DNA of 64,000 bases from Mesonia sp008017825 (GTDB taxonomy: Bacteria > Bacteroidota > Bacteroidia > Flavobacteriales > Flavobacteriaceae), in NCBI RefSeq assembly GCF_008017825.1, contig NZ_VRLS01000032.1:1-64000 (forward strand). The letters run 5' to 3'. Of this stretch, positions 41,179-50,544 are shown piece after piece. The first letter of the stretch is position 1. Every line of letters begins with the position of its first letter. The position numbers and the translations under genes are program-made. The notes under the pieces are model-generated. The model saw nothing but the letters and a program-made list of their open reading frames with translations, had not been told where the DNA came from and did not search any database.

Positions 41179-44100
41179 CTATTTTTTATAGAACTGCTTA
41201 TACTTTCTATGTGCTAAAAACCCTAAGATAATCCAAGCCACAAAAGCACCTATAATAAATTGGTAACTAATAATTTGGTCACCACTTGCATAAGAATGCA
41301 AACCTGTTAGATAGAAATTAACTCCAAAATAAGTCATTAATATAGAAGCAAAGGCTATAATCGCTGCCCAGTTAAAAGCAAATCTTCCGCGTAAGCCTGG
41401 CACTAATCTCATATGAATAACAAAAGCATATACCATTATACTAATTAAAGCCCATGTTTCTTTGGGGTCCCAACCCCAATATCTTCCCCAACTTTCGTTA
41501 GCCCATTGTCCTCCTAAGAAGTTACCTATGGTTAACATAACTAAACCTACCGTTAAAGCCAGCTCAGTAATAATGGTTAATTCTTGAATATTAATACTCA
41601 TTTTCTTTTTATTCTTTTCTGTAGTAAGAATCATAAGAATAAGAGAAACTAAGCCTAAAATCATTCCTAAAGTAAACGGACCATAACTAGCTACAATAAC
41701 TGCTACGTGAATCATTAACCAATACGAATCTAATACAGGTACTAAATTGGCTATAGAAGGATCCATCCAATTCCAATGAGCTATCATAAGGATCATTGAA
41801 GTAACAAAAGCGGTTGAAGCGGTAGTAAAATCGCTTTTTCTACCAAATGCTAAACCAAAAAACATCGTGGCCCAAGCTACGTAAATCATACTTTCGTATG
41901 CATCACTCCAAGGAGCGTGACCCGAGATATACCATCGAGCAATTAAACCTGCTGTATGAACGAAAAATAATATTAGAATAGCTATTTGAAAAACTTTAAT
42001 GGTAGTTCGTATAGCTTTATTGTTTTTAAAAATTTGTATAATAACAAAGATGAACATTAATAAACCTGCTGTCATATATTGCCAGAACAGATTTTTAAAC
42101 ACATCATATTTATTATATAATATTTCGGTATCTATTTTCTCTTGAGAAGGCATTACTTCTTCTCCGTACTTTTTTTGAAAACCTTCAATACTATTTAAAA
42201 CATCATTAGCTTTAGAATAATCACCACTACTGCGAGCCATTCTTAAGGTTTGCATATAAAGTGGCAATACATTTACTGTATATAATGAATCTACTCCTTT
42301 AAATTTACCTTCAGCTTTGATAGCTTCTGGGTATGAGACCCACTTATTATTTTCTGCATTGGGAATAGGGAAAATCTTTAATACTTTACCTTCCAAGGCA
42401 TTGTAAAGTAAATTTACTTTTTCATCGGCAGAAATAAAATCTTTTTGAAATTGATTCTTCACTTCTGTTCTATAAGCTTCTTCTAAAAAAGGAGATAGTT
42501 TATAATTACCTTGATTATCAAAAAACTGTGCTAACGGAATATGCTTTTCCCCTTCTTTTGCTCCGATAACGTGATGTAAACTATCATTTTTAGCTTTTAC
42601 ATAGATTAACGGAACATTATACCACAGAGAAGGATTTTCTGTCATAGAAATCAAGACCTGATCACTATTTAATCCTTCATAATGATCGCTTTTACTTAAT
42701 TTCCTGATCAATTCTGAAGAATAGGTATTTGCAGGTTTCATTCTCCCTCCTGCATCTTGAATAATTATTCTACCAAATTTTGAAGCATGTTCCTTATCGA
42801 TTGCCGTAGCCTGTAATGTAGAATCTACTTGTGCTTTAGGCATAATCATAGAACTACTTGAATGCTCATGATCTACATCTCCAGCTTCGTGGTTATGACC
42901 TTCGTGATTATCTTGAGCGAAACCTGAAATACTAAATAACAGCGCTGCTATAATTCCTAATGAAGCTTTTTTTGCCTTTAATTTATCTAACCTCTTTGTT
43001 AACTCACCAAAACGAGATCCTCTTTCAAATAAGATAATCATCATCCCTATGTACAATAAAAAATAACCTATATAAGTAATCCAGGTACCCCACCAATCAT
43101 GGTTAACAGATAGAACGGTTCCCTTTTCATCGGCGTCAAAAGAGGCTTGAAAAAATCGGTATCCTCTATGATCCAATACATGGTTCATATAAATTTCGTG
43201 CTTGGTCACTTCTCCTCCATCAATTAAGTCTACTTTACTTTTAAATGAAGAATAACTTGGCATAGGATTATCTTCAGTACCAGGATACTTTTCAGCAATA
43301 AAATCATTCACTTTTATTGAAAATGGAAGCTCATATTCTTTACTTCCGTAGCGAGAATATATTTCTAATCCGCCTACATTTACTTGCTTATAGTCATTTA
43401 CATAACCCTTTGCACCCAACATTTTTACTTGCTTAGTTTCACCATTGCTAGTAATATTTACTACTACCCCATCTGGTTGTCCTTGTTCTTTTTCTTCGGA
43501 AGCAATTAGATCATATTTTCCTTTTACTGGAGGGTCTGGAAAAACAAATTGCATTCCTGCCATATTATACAGAGAACGCATCATTAAGGGTTGCACCGTA
43601 TCTGCCACCACTTCTCCCTTTTTTTGATCGGCCATACGCATATAATCTCCTTCAAATGGGGACGAAATTGTATATCCTTCTTCTGAAAGATTAATATTTA
43701 TAGCTCCTTCAGTTGGTTTATTGTATGCAAATAATATATTATGAATTGAGGTAACTTCGTTCTCTTCTAAGTAATGATCGTGTCTATTTCCGCCACCGGC
43801 TTCAACTATTTTAAAATAGTTTTTACCATCTTCAGTTTCTACTAATCCTTCTTCCGCTCCAGCGATAAAATCTACCACTTCAAAAGTTACTTCTTGACCT
43901 TTAAAATCGGTGCTAAGCGTTTTATTATTATCAATTTTAGGCGCTAAATTTAAAGGCAATGCTTGGGATCTTCTTAAAGGTTCTCCATTTACCTCTCCGT
44001 CTATTAATATAGAAAGGTAAGTTTTTTCAGATAACATAATATTAGAAGTCTCTCCTTCTCTAATTGGCATAATTCCCTCATATCCAATATATCGTGTAAC

Positions 44101-44385
44101 TCCTGCTCCCACAATTATCAGTAAAAAAGACAAGTGTAAGATTAATGTATTTAGCTTTTCTCTTCTTAATAACCTATACCTTTTAATGTTACCTAAAAAA
44201 TTTAAAGCAAATAAAATCATAATAGCTTCAAACCACCAAGCATTATAAATCCACGCTCTGGCGGTAGCTGTACTGTAAGAATTTTCTACAAAAGTCCCGA
44301 TTGCCATAGCTACAGCAAAACTAATAAACAACATAGCCATTGTACGGGTTGAAAAAAGAATTTGGGTAATCTTCTTTTGAAACAT
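41179..44385 (-). CDS. Fused CcsB-CcsA cytochrome c maturation protein
   Basis: A 1068-residue integral membrane protein of system II cytochrome c biogenesis, fusing ResB/CcsB (N-terminal, about 1-460 with four helices and a large periplasmic domain) and ResC/CcsA (C-terminal, about 740-1068, with multiple helices). The haem-handling WWD segment is ESWGRYWGWDPKETWALI, and His residues flank it in HSAPWSDAYESMIYV-like and MIHVAVIVASY segments. A central periplasmic segment holds a His-rich stretch (NHEGHNHEAGDVDHEHSS), possibly haem- or metal-interacting. It carries haem across the membrane and attaches it to CXXCH apocytochromes. It is monocistronic, with promoter at 44408..44415. Confidence 0.94.
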   Translation of the reverse strand: MFQKKITQILFSTRTMAMLFISFAVAMAIGTFVENSYSTATARAWIYNAWWFEAIMILFALNFLGNIKRYRLLRREKLNTLILHLSFLLIIVGAGVTRYIGYEGIMPIREGETSNIMLSEKTYLSILIDGEVNGEPLRRSQALPLNLAPKIDNNKTLSTDFKGQEVTFEVVDFIAGAEEGLVETEDGKNYFKIVEAGGGNRHDHYLEENEVTSIHNILFAYNKPTEGAININLSEEGYTISSPFEGDYMRMADQKKGEVVADTVQPLMMRSLYNMAGMQFVFPDPPVKGKYDLIASEEKEQGQPDGVVVNITSNGETKQVKMLGAKGYVNDYKQVNVGGLEIYSRYGSKEYELPFSIKVNDFIAEKYPGTEDNPMPSYSSFKSKVDLIDGGEVTKHEIYMNHVLDHRGYRFFQASFDADEKGTVLSVNHDWWGTWITYIGYFLLYIGMMIILFERGSRFGELTKRLDKLKAKKASLGIIAALLFSISGFAQDNHEGHNHEAGDVDHEHSSSSMIMPKAQVDSTLQATAIDKEHASKFGRIIIQDAGGRMKPANTYSSELIRKLSKSDHYEGLNSDQVLISMTENPSLWYNVPLIYVKAKNDSLHHVIGAKEGEKHIPLAQFFDNQGNYKLSPFLEEAYRTEVKNQFQKDFISADEKVNLLYNALEGKVLKIFPIPNAENNKWVSYPEAIKAEGKFKGVDSLYTVNVLPLYMQTLRMARSSGDYSKANDVLNSIEGFQKKYGEEVMPSQEKIDTEILYNKYDVFKNLFWQYMTAGLLMFIFVIIQIFKNNKAIRTTIKVFQIAILILFFVHTAGLIARWYISGHAPWSDAYESMIYVAWATMFFGLAFGRKSDFTTASTAFVTSMILMIAHWNWMDPSIANLVPVLDSYWLMIHVAVIVASYGPFTLGMILGLVSLILMILTTEKNKKKMSINIQELTIITELALTVGLVMLTIGNFLGGQWANESWGRYWGWDPKETWALISIMVYAFVIHMRLVPGLRGRFAFNWAAIIAFASILMTYFGVNFYLTGLHSYASGDQIISYQFIIGAFVAWIILGFLAHRKYKQFYKK

Positions 44386-44407
44386 AAGGGCGATTTTATA
44401 AACGCTG

Positions 44408-44415
44408 CAAATTTA
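44408..44415 (-). promoter_or_regulatory. -7 element TAAATTTG for ccsBA
   Basis: TAnnTTTG match on the minus strand, 22 bases before ATG 44385. Confidence 0.6.
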
Positions 44416-44505
44416 CCCATTTTTGTGGGATATACTTCTTATTTTAGCGGTAAAATATGGAGTTATAAGTTAAAATTAACCGACTCATTTTTTAAGTAAT
44501 TTGAT

Positions 44506-45264
44506 ATGATTAAAGTTTCTATTATAGGTTCGGGAAATGTAGCTACGCACTTTTATAACGCTTTCGTGGAAAGTAATACTGCAAAGGTTATTCAGGTTTA
44601 CAGCCGTAGTGATAAAAACCTTGCACATTTTAAGGATAAGACCAATACTTGTAATCGTTTAGAGGATTTAGAAGAAGTAGATGTTCTCATTATTGCCATT
44701 AAAGACGATGCCATTAATAGAATAATAGAAAAATTAAAAAACCGAAAAGAGGTTATTGCACATACTTCTGGAAGTGTGCCCATATCTCATTTGGCTTCTA
44801 AAAATGGGGTTTTTTATCCTTTGCAAACTTTTTCTAAAGATACCGCAGTAGATTTTGAGACTATTCCATTATGTTTAGAAGCTTCCGATAAGGAAAGTTT
44901 TACTGTACTGGAGAAACTTGCTTCAGCAATTTCTGATAAAGTGTTTCCAATTTCAAGTGAGCAACGAAAATCGCTACATCTATCTGCAGTATTTGTGTGT
45001 AATTTCACCAATCACTTATATCAAATAGGAGAAGAATTATGTAAACAAAACGAAGTACCATTCGAAATTTTACACGCTTTAATTACCGAAACTTCCAGAA
45101 AAGCTACAGAAAACTCTCCGAAAGATGTGCAAACAGGACCTGCCATTAGAAACGATGAACAAACTCTGGCTTCACATTTAAATCAGTTAACCAACGAAAA
45201 ATATTCAGAAATTTATAAATTGCTCACCCAATCGATACAAACCACTTATGGAAAGAAATTATAA
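44506..45264 (+). CDS. DUF2520 Rossmann-like oxidoreductase
   Basis: A 252-residue protein with an N-terminal Rossmann domain (IGSGNVATHFYNAF, glycine-rich NADP-binding) and a C-terminal helical DUF2520 domain. Its shape resembles pyrroline-carboxylate/ketopantoate reductase-type enzymes, but the substrate is unknown. It begins an operon with KdsC, UbiA and Maf proteins and overlaps the KdsC gene by 17 bases. Confidence 0.86.
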   Translation: MIKVSIIGSGNVATHFYNAFVESNTAKVIQVYSRSDKNLAHFKDKTNTCNRLEDLEEVDVLIIAIKDDAINRIIEKLKNRKEVIAHTSGSVPISHLASKNGVFYPLQTFSKDTAVDFETIPLCLEASDKESFTVLEKLASAISDKVFPISSEQRKSLHLSAVFVCNFTNHLYQIGEELCKQNEVPFEILHALITETSRKATENSPKDVQTGPAIRNDEQTLASHLNQLTNEKYSEIYKLLTQSIQTTYGKKL

Positions 45265-45757
45265 AGAAATTCTCAATGACATTACCACTTTTGTTTTTGA
45301 TGTAGACGGCGTACTTACCGACGGTACGGTACACGTTTCTGTAGAAGGAGAATTATTACGTAGCATGAATATTAAAGATGGTTACGCGCTAAAAAAAGCC
45401 GTATCTAGTGGTTATAAGGTTTGTATCATTTCTGGCGGTAAAAATGAAGCGGTGAGAAAACGTTTAAGCGGATTAGGAATTACAGAGATTCACTTAGGTG
45501 TAGAAGATAAAGTAACTTGTTTAAATCAGTTTTTTGAAACTCACCATATTGATGCTAAAAATGTAGCTTATATGGGAGATGACATTCCAGACCTCTACCC
45601 TATGAGAATTATTGGATTGCCTACGTGTCCACAAGATGCTGCACCAGAAGTTAAAGCTATCTCTAAATACATTTCTCATAAAGATGGCGGTAAAGGTTCC
45701 GCTCGTGACCTTATCGAACAAGTATTAAAAGTTCAAGGTAAATGGCTTAACGACTAA
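45248..45757 (+). CDS. kdsC: KdsC-like 3-deoxy-D-manno-octulosonate 8-phosphate phosphatase
   Basis: A 169-residue HAD-superfamily phosphatase of the capless C0 type. Motif I is DVDGVLTDG, motif II is CIISGGKNE, and motif IV is GDDIPDLYPM. Length and motifs match KdsC, which dephosphorylates Kdo-8-phosphate for lipopolysaccharide synthesis. Other KdsC-like HAD enzymes exist, so substrate assignment is by family. Confidence 0.9.
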   Translation: MERNYKEILNDITTFVFDVDGVLTDGTVHVSVEGELLRSMNIKDGYALKKAVSSGYKVCIISGGKNEAVRKRLSGLGITEIHLGVEDKVTCLNQFFETHHIDAKNVAYMGDDIPDLYPMRIIGLPTCPQDAAPEVKAISKYISHKDGGKGSARDLIEQVLKVQGKWLND

Positions 45758-45766
45758 TTTATATCT

Positions 45767-46681
45767 ATGAAGAAATATTTACAACTGGTTCGCTTTCCTA
45801 ACTTATTAATGATTATTGCTACCCAATTAGTCATTAAATATTGCTTTTTTGAACCCTTTGCTGTAGAAATTACACTCAATGGTTTTGGTTATTCTTTATT
45901 AATCATTGCTACAGTATGTTTGGCTGCTGCTGGAAATATTATCAATGATATTTATGACGTTCAAGCAGATTCTATTAATAAACCTAACAGAGTGATTATA
46001 GGTAAACATCTTTCTGAAAAGAAAGCTTATAATTTATTTATCGGATTAAACGTCATTGGAGTTTTATTAGGTTTTTACCTTTCTAATATGATTGGCAGAC
46101 CTATATTTAGTGGTATCTTTATTATGGTATCTGGAATCTTGTATTTGTATGCAACTTCTTTAAAATCATATTTAGTCGTAGGTAATATCATCATTAGTGT
46201 CTTGGTCGCTTTGGTAATCATTCTTCCTGCGCTTTACGATTTGTTACCTGCAATTACACCTCAAAACCAAGCCACACAACGAACCTTTTTTTCCATTATA
46301 TTAGATTATGCCATTTTTGCTTTTCTTATTAATTGGCTAAGAGAGATGGTAAAAGACCAACAAGATATTCAAGGCGATCATAAAGCAGGAATAAATACTC
46401 TTCCCATTTCTTTGGGACAAGAAAGAACAAATAAGCTCATTTTTATTATAAGTATTTTACCCCTAGTTGCTATTTTATATTATATCTATGCTTATTTATA
46501 TAATAATATGTATGCACTTGCATATGCTGTTCTTTTTGTATTAGCACCTCTATTGTGGTTTATGTTTAAAATTATTTCTACGAAACATAAAAAAGAATTT
46601 AGTACTTTAAACGGATTATTAAAACTGATATTAATTTTCGGAATTATATCTATAGCCTTATATCCCTTTTTATGGAAGTAA
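45767..46681 (+). CDS. UbiA family prenyltransferase
   Basis: A 304-residue membrane protein with about nine helices. The two Asp-rich motifs are NDIYDVQADSINKP and DQQDIQGDHKAGINTLP. It is of the UbiA superfamily; in Flavobacteriia such proteins are annotated geranylgeranylglycerol-phosphate geranylgeranyltransferase-like, but the acceptor cannot be read here. Overlaps the Maf gene by 10 bases (TGG AAG TAA). Confidence 0.86.
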   Translation: MKKYLQLVRFPNLLMIIATQLVIKYCFFEPFAVEITLNGFGYSLLIIATVCLAAAGNIINDIYDVQADSINKPNRVIIGKHLSEKKAYNLFIGLNVIGVLLGFYLSNMIGRPIFSGIFIMVSGILYLYATSLKSYLVVGNIIISVLVALVIILPALYDLLPAITPQNQATQRTFFSIILDYAIFAFLINWLREMVKDQQDIQGDHKAGINTLPISLGQERTNKLIFIISILPLVAILYYIYAYLYNNMYALAYAVLFVLAPLLWFMFKIISTKHKKEFSTLNGLLKLILIFGIISIALYPFLWK

Positions 46682-47265
46682 ACCCTTTAAAAGAGAAGTT
46701 AAAAAATAAGAATTTAATTTTAGCTTCAGGTTCTCCTAGGAGAAAACAAATTTTAGAAGAATTAGGTCTTTCTTTTTCGGTAGAAATTAGAAAAGTTATT
46801 GAAACCTACCCTAGCCATCTTAGTACTCTAGAGGTTGCTTTATATTTAGCAGAATTAAAAACAGAACCTTTTAAAAATGATTTAGGGGAAGATGACATCC
46901 TAATCACAGGAGATACTATTGTATGTTTTGAAGGTGAAGTTTTAGGAAAACCTAAAGATCGCAAAGAAGCTTATGAAATGATAAGCACTTTATCTAATAA
47001 TAAACACGAAGTGATTTCTTCGGTCTGTTTAAAATCGAAGAATAAAACAGCTGTATTTAAAGATTATACCACGGTTTACTTTAAAGAGCTTACCAAGTTA
47101 GAAATTGATTATTACCTGGATTATTACCAACCTTTCGATAAAGCTGGCGCCTACGGCATACAAGAATGGATAGGACAAATAGGAATCAATAAAATTGAAG
47201 GTTCTTATTATACAGTTATGGGCATGCCTATTCATCTTCTCTATGAAAATCTAATGAAATTTTAG
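46672..47265 (+). CDS. maf: Maf family nucleotide pyrophosphatase
   Basis: A 197-residue Maf/YhdE-like protein hydrolysing non-canonical nucleoside triphosphates such as dTTP/UTP or modified bases. Characteristic start LASGSPRRKQILEELG, DTIVCFEGEVLGKPKDRKEA and QPFDKAGAYGIQE are present. The start overlaps the UbiA stop. Confidence 0.94.
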   Translation: MEVNPLKEKLKNKNLILASGSPRRKQILEELGLSFSVEIRKVIETYPSHLSTLEVALYLAELKTEPFKNDLGEDDILITGDTIVCFEGEVLGKPKDRKEAYEMISTLSNNKHEVISSVCLKSKNKTAVFKDYTTVYFKELTKLEIDYYLDYYQPFDKAGAYGIQEWIGQIGINKIEGSYYTVMGMPIHLLYENLMKF

Positions 47266-47320
47266 AGGAAATTAACTAAGATTTACGTTTTTAAAAATCA
47301 CAAATTGAATGCGATTTATG

Positions 47321-47328
47321 TAATTTTG
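47321..47328 (+). promoter_or_regulatory. -7 element TAATTTTG for the MscS gene
   Basis: TAnnTTTG match 18 bases before ATG 47347. Confidence 0.65.
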
Positions 47329-47346
47329 CACATAAATTAAGAAATT

Positions 47347-47886
47347 ATGCGTGATTTTATTTTAAATCATTCTTCAGATAGTATTTATACCCTGGGCGTA
47401 ATTATAGGCCTTTTATTAATTCGGCTTATTTTAACTACAACAGCTAATAAAGTAGGTAAAAGACAGGGTATTAATTTAGCACGGGTAAGACTTATGGTAA
47501 GGTACATTAATTTTTTAATGGTCTTTATCGCTACTTTTTTATTAATGTTTGTTTGGGGTGTTAAAGCCGAACAGTTATCGCTTGTTTTCTCTTCAGTATT
47601 TGCAGTAATTGGGATTGGTTTATTTGCTGTATGGTCTATTTTGAGTAACATTACCTCTGGTGTGATTATGTTTTTCTCTTTTCCTTATAAGATTGGGGAC
47701 GAAATAAAAATTCATGATAAAGATGCTCCATTAGAAGGTATTATTGAAGATATTAAAGCTTTTCATCTTTACTTAAGAACGCACGAAGGAGAATTAATCA
47801 CTTACCCAAACAATTTGGTATTACAAAAAGCCATCTCATTAGTTAAAAAAGATGCTTTTGTAGATGATGGGTCAGATTCTTTATAA
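47347..47886 (+). CDS. Small mechanosensitive ion channel (MscS family)
   Basis: A 179-residue inner membrane protein of the MscS family with two or three transmembrane helices (about 15-32, 55-75, 77-103) and a short cytoplasmic beta domain (VIMFFSFPYKIGDEIKIHD). It lacks the long C-terminal part of full MscS (286 aa in E. coli), so it is a minimal form. Likely a tension-gated osmotic safety valve. Confidence 0.86.
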   Translation: MRDFILNHSSDSIYTLGVIIGLLLIRLILTTTANKVGKRQGINLARVRLMVRYINFLMVFIATFLLMFVWGVKAEQLSLVFSSVFAVIGIGLFAVWSILSNITSGVIMFFSFPYKIGDEIKIHDKDAPLEGIIEDIKAFHLYLRTHEGELITYPNNLVLQKAISLVKKDAFVDDGSDSL

Positions 47887-47915
47887 CATTAACTTTTTGA
47901 TGATTTGAAAGTTCT

Positions 47916-47923
47916 TATATTTG
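47916..47923 (+). promoter_or_regulatory. -7 element TATATTTG for the LmbE gene
   Basis: TAnnTTTG match 21 bases before ATG 47945, overlapping the alternative start at 47921 and thus favouring the later start. Confidence 0.62.
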
Positions 47924-47944
47924 GGAGCACCCAAATTTATCCCA

Positions 47945-50434
47945 ATGAAAAAACACTATTTAGTTCTACTCGTTCTATTAGGCAGTTATAATTTATTCGC
48001 ACAACAACCATCTCAACTCAACAGTTCTCAAATCTATCAGCAGCTAGAAAAATTAGATTTTTTAGGGTCCGTTTTATATGTAGCAGCGCATCCCGATGAT
48101 GAAAACACTAAACTCATCTCTTATTTTTCTAATCAAATACACGCAAATACTGCTTATTTATCCCTTACTCGTGGTGATGGAGGACAAAACCTAATTGGCT
48201 CTGAGCTAAGAGAAAAACTCGGACTTATACGAACTCAAGAATTATTAGCGGCAAGGAAGATTGATGGCGGTCAACAATTTTTTTCTCGTGCCAACGATTT
48301 TGGATATTCTAAAACCCCACAAGAGACTTTAGAAATTTGGAATAAAGAAGAGGTTTTAAAAGATGTGGTAAAAACCATTCGCAAATTTCAACCTGATGTA
48401 ATTATCAACCGTTTTGATCATCGTACTGAAGGGAACACTCATGGGCATCACACTTCTTCGGCTAGATTAAGTTTAGAAGCTTTTGATAAAGCAGCCGATG
48501 ATAATTTTGCTTCCGCGGAAGCAAAAACTTTAGGTACTTGGCAACCACAAAGATTATTTTTTAATACCTCTTGGTGGTTCTATGGCAGCCAAGAAAAATT
48601 TGAAGAAGCAGATAAATCTAAAATGTTAGCCATAGATGCTGGTGTTTACAATCCACTTATCGGGATTTCAAATAGTGAAATCGCATCCCATAGTAGAAGT
48701 CAGCATAAATCTCAAGGTTTCGGCAATACTCCTGTAAGAGGAGAACAATTAGAATATATTGAACTTATAAAAGGAGAAATACCTACAAATAATGATGTTT
48801 TTGAAGGTATCAATACCACTTGGAGCCGTGTAAAAGGCGGAGAAAAGATTGGGAAATTGGTAGACAAAATTAAGGAAGAATATGATTTTACCGCGCCTTC
48901 AAAAAGTTTAAGAGATTTAGTGAAAGTTTACCAACTGATTGAAAAATTAGACAATGATCATTGGAGAACTATCAAGTTAGAAGAAACCAAAAACCTAATT
49001 GCTGCCTGTGCGGGATTGTATTTAGAAGCTGTTACACAATCGGCTTTAACGACACCGGGAGAAACTATTTCTTTACAAATAGAAGCTACACAAAGAGAAG
49101 CAATTGGAGTATTAAAAGAGATATCGATTAGTAACTCTAACTTTAAAAAGAAGTTCACAACAACTTTAAACTCCAATCAGCGTATTTCTTTAACAGAAGA
49201 GTTTACAATTCCTACAACAACTCCTTATACGAATCCTTACTGGTTAGAAAAACCGAGTGAATTAGGCATGTATGAGGTAAGTAACAAAGTTTATATTGGT
49301 TTACCAGAAACGCCGTCTACTTTAAAAGCTAATTTTGTTTTAGAAATTGAAGGGCTAATACTTAATTTTGAAAAAGAATTAGTCTATAAATACAATGACC
49401 CGGTGGAGGGTGAAGTATATGAACCTTTTCAAATAGTTCCTGCTATTTCAGTGAAAATGGGAAAACCCATCCTTATTTTCGGGAATGAAAATTCTAAAGT
49501 TTTACCGATTACCATCAAAGCTTTTTCTAATAACATTTCTGGTCAACTAAAATTAAATGTTCCAAAGAAGTGGAAGATTGATTACACTCAGGAAGACATG
49601 CGATTCAGCAAAAAAGGAGAAGAAAAATTAATTTATGTTACGGTTACTCCTCCTCATGAAGGTTCAGAAGCTCAATTAGAAGCTCGCTTTATCACATCAG
49701 AAAAAGAATACGATCAACATGTAGTAGAAATAGATTACGAGCATATTCCAAAGCAAATTTTATTAGAAGCTGCAACCGCAAAACTTATTGCATTAGACAT
49801 TAAAAAGAAAGGAGATAAAATTGCTTATATAGAAGGCGCAGGAGATGTAGTTCCAGAGAGTTTAAGAGAAATTGGTTACCAAGTGAATGTTCTACAACCC
49901 GAACAAATTACTCTAAAAAAATTAAATGAATTTGACGCTGTGGTGATAGGCATTAGAGCTTATAATACGGTTAACGATTTGGCTTTTAAACAATCTATTT
50001 TGTTTGAATATGTAAATCAAGGCGGTAATATGATCGTGCAATATAATACCAATCGTGGATTGATCACCGAGAATTTAGCACCCTACGCTCTTCACGTTTC
50101 TAGAGATCGTGTTACCGATGAATTCTCTGAGGTAAAATTTTTAGCAAAGAAACATCCTATTCTTAACTCACCCAACCAAATAACATCAAGTGATTTTGAA
50201 AACTGGGTACAAGAACGCGGATTGTATTTTCCTAACGAATGGGATAAAGAACACTTTACCCCTATTTTATCTTTGAAAGAAAAAGGAGAATCTTGGATGG
50301 ACGGAAGCCTATTAGTCGCTTCTTACGGAAAAGGAAATTATATCTATACAGGACTTAGTTTTTTTAGAGAATTTCCCGCAGGAGTATCAGGTTCGTACCG
50401 TTTATTTGCCAATTTAATTTCATTAGGAAAATAA
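47945..50434 (+). CDS. Secreted PIG-L/LmbE family deacetylase with long C-terminal extension
   Basis: An 829-residue protein with a signal peptide (1-21, NLFAQQ). The N-terminal LmbE domain (about 35-300) has the zinc motif AAHPDDE and HGHHTSS. Central beta-rich segments follow and the last 200 residues resemble a ThuA/glutamine-amidotransferase-like fold (FDAVVIGIRAYNT, GGNMIVQYNTNRG). PIG-L enzymes deacetylate N-acetylglucosamine-type sugars. Being exported and coupled to a symporter, it may release or modify a sugar that is then imported. The stop codon overlaps the ATG of a small membrane peptide (TAATG). Confidence 0.9.
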   Translation: MKKHYLVLLVLLGSYNLFAQQPSQLNSSQIYQQLEKLDFLGSVLYVAAHPDDENTKLISYFSNQIHANTAYLSLTRGDGGQNLIGSELREKLGLIRTQELLAARKIDGGQQFFSRANDFGYSKTPQETLEIWNKEEVLKDVVKTIRKFQPDVIINRFDHRTEGNTHGHHTSSARLSLEAFDKAADDNFASAEAKTLGTWQPQRLFFNTSWWFYGSQEKFEEADKSKMLAIDAGVYNPLIGISNSEIASHSRSQHKSQGFGNTPVRGEQLEYIELIKGEIPTNNDVFEGINTTWSRVKGGEKIGKLVDKIKEEYDFTAPSKSLRDLVKVYQLIEKLDNDHWRTIKLEETKNLIAACAGLYLEAVTQSALTTPGETISLQIEATQREAIGVLKEISISNSNFKKKFTTTLNSNQRISLTEEFTIPTTTPYTNPYWLEKPSELGMYEVSNKVYIGLPETPSTLKANFVLEIEGLILNFEKELVYKYNDPVEGEVYEPFQIVPAISVKMGKPILIFGNENSKVLPITIKAFSNNISGQLKLNVPKKWKIDYTQEDMRFSKKGEEKLIYVTVTPPHEGSEAQLEARFITSEKEYDQHVVEIDYEHIPKQILLEAATAKLIALDIKKKGDKIAYIEGAGDVVPESLREIGYQVNVLQPEQITLKKLNEFDAVVIGIRAYNTVNDLAFKQSILFEYVNQGGNMIVQYNTNRGLITENLAPYALHVSRDRVTDEFSEVKFLAKKHPILNSPNQITSSDFENWVQERGLYFPNEWDKEHFTPILSLKEKGESWMDGSLLVASYGKGNYIYTGLSFFREFPAGVSGSYRLFANLISLGK

Positions 50435-50541
50435 TGGAAAAACCCGAAAAATATACCTGGAAAAAAAGCTACACTCTACTATTAGTAATGAATGTAGTCT
50501 ATATTCTCTTTTTTTATATCCTTATGAAATTCTTTCAATAA
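50434..50541 (+). CDS. 35-residue single-span membrane protein
   Basis: A 35-codon frame from ATG 50434 (the A of the preceding TAA) to TAA 50541, beginning MEKPEKYTWKK and spanning the membrane once (about residues 13-31, LLLVMNVVYILFFYIL). The start overlaps the LmbE stop by one base and the stop lies three bases before the symporter ATG. This tight packing makes it likely to be translated. Probably a small accessory or stabilising subunit of the symporter, by analogy with small membrane proteins; this is inference. It does not match a family I can name. Confidence 0.72.
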   Translation: MEKPEKYTWKKSYTLLLVMNVVYILFFYILMKFFQ

Positions 50542-50544
50542 GCT

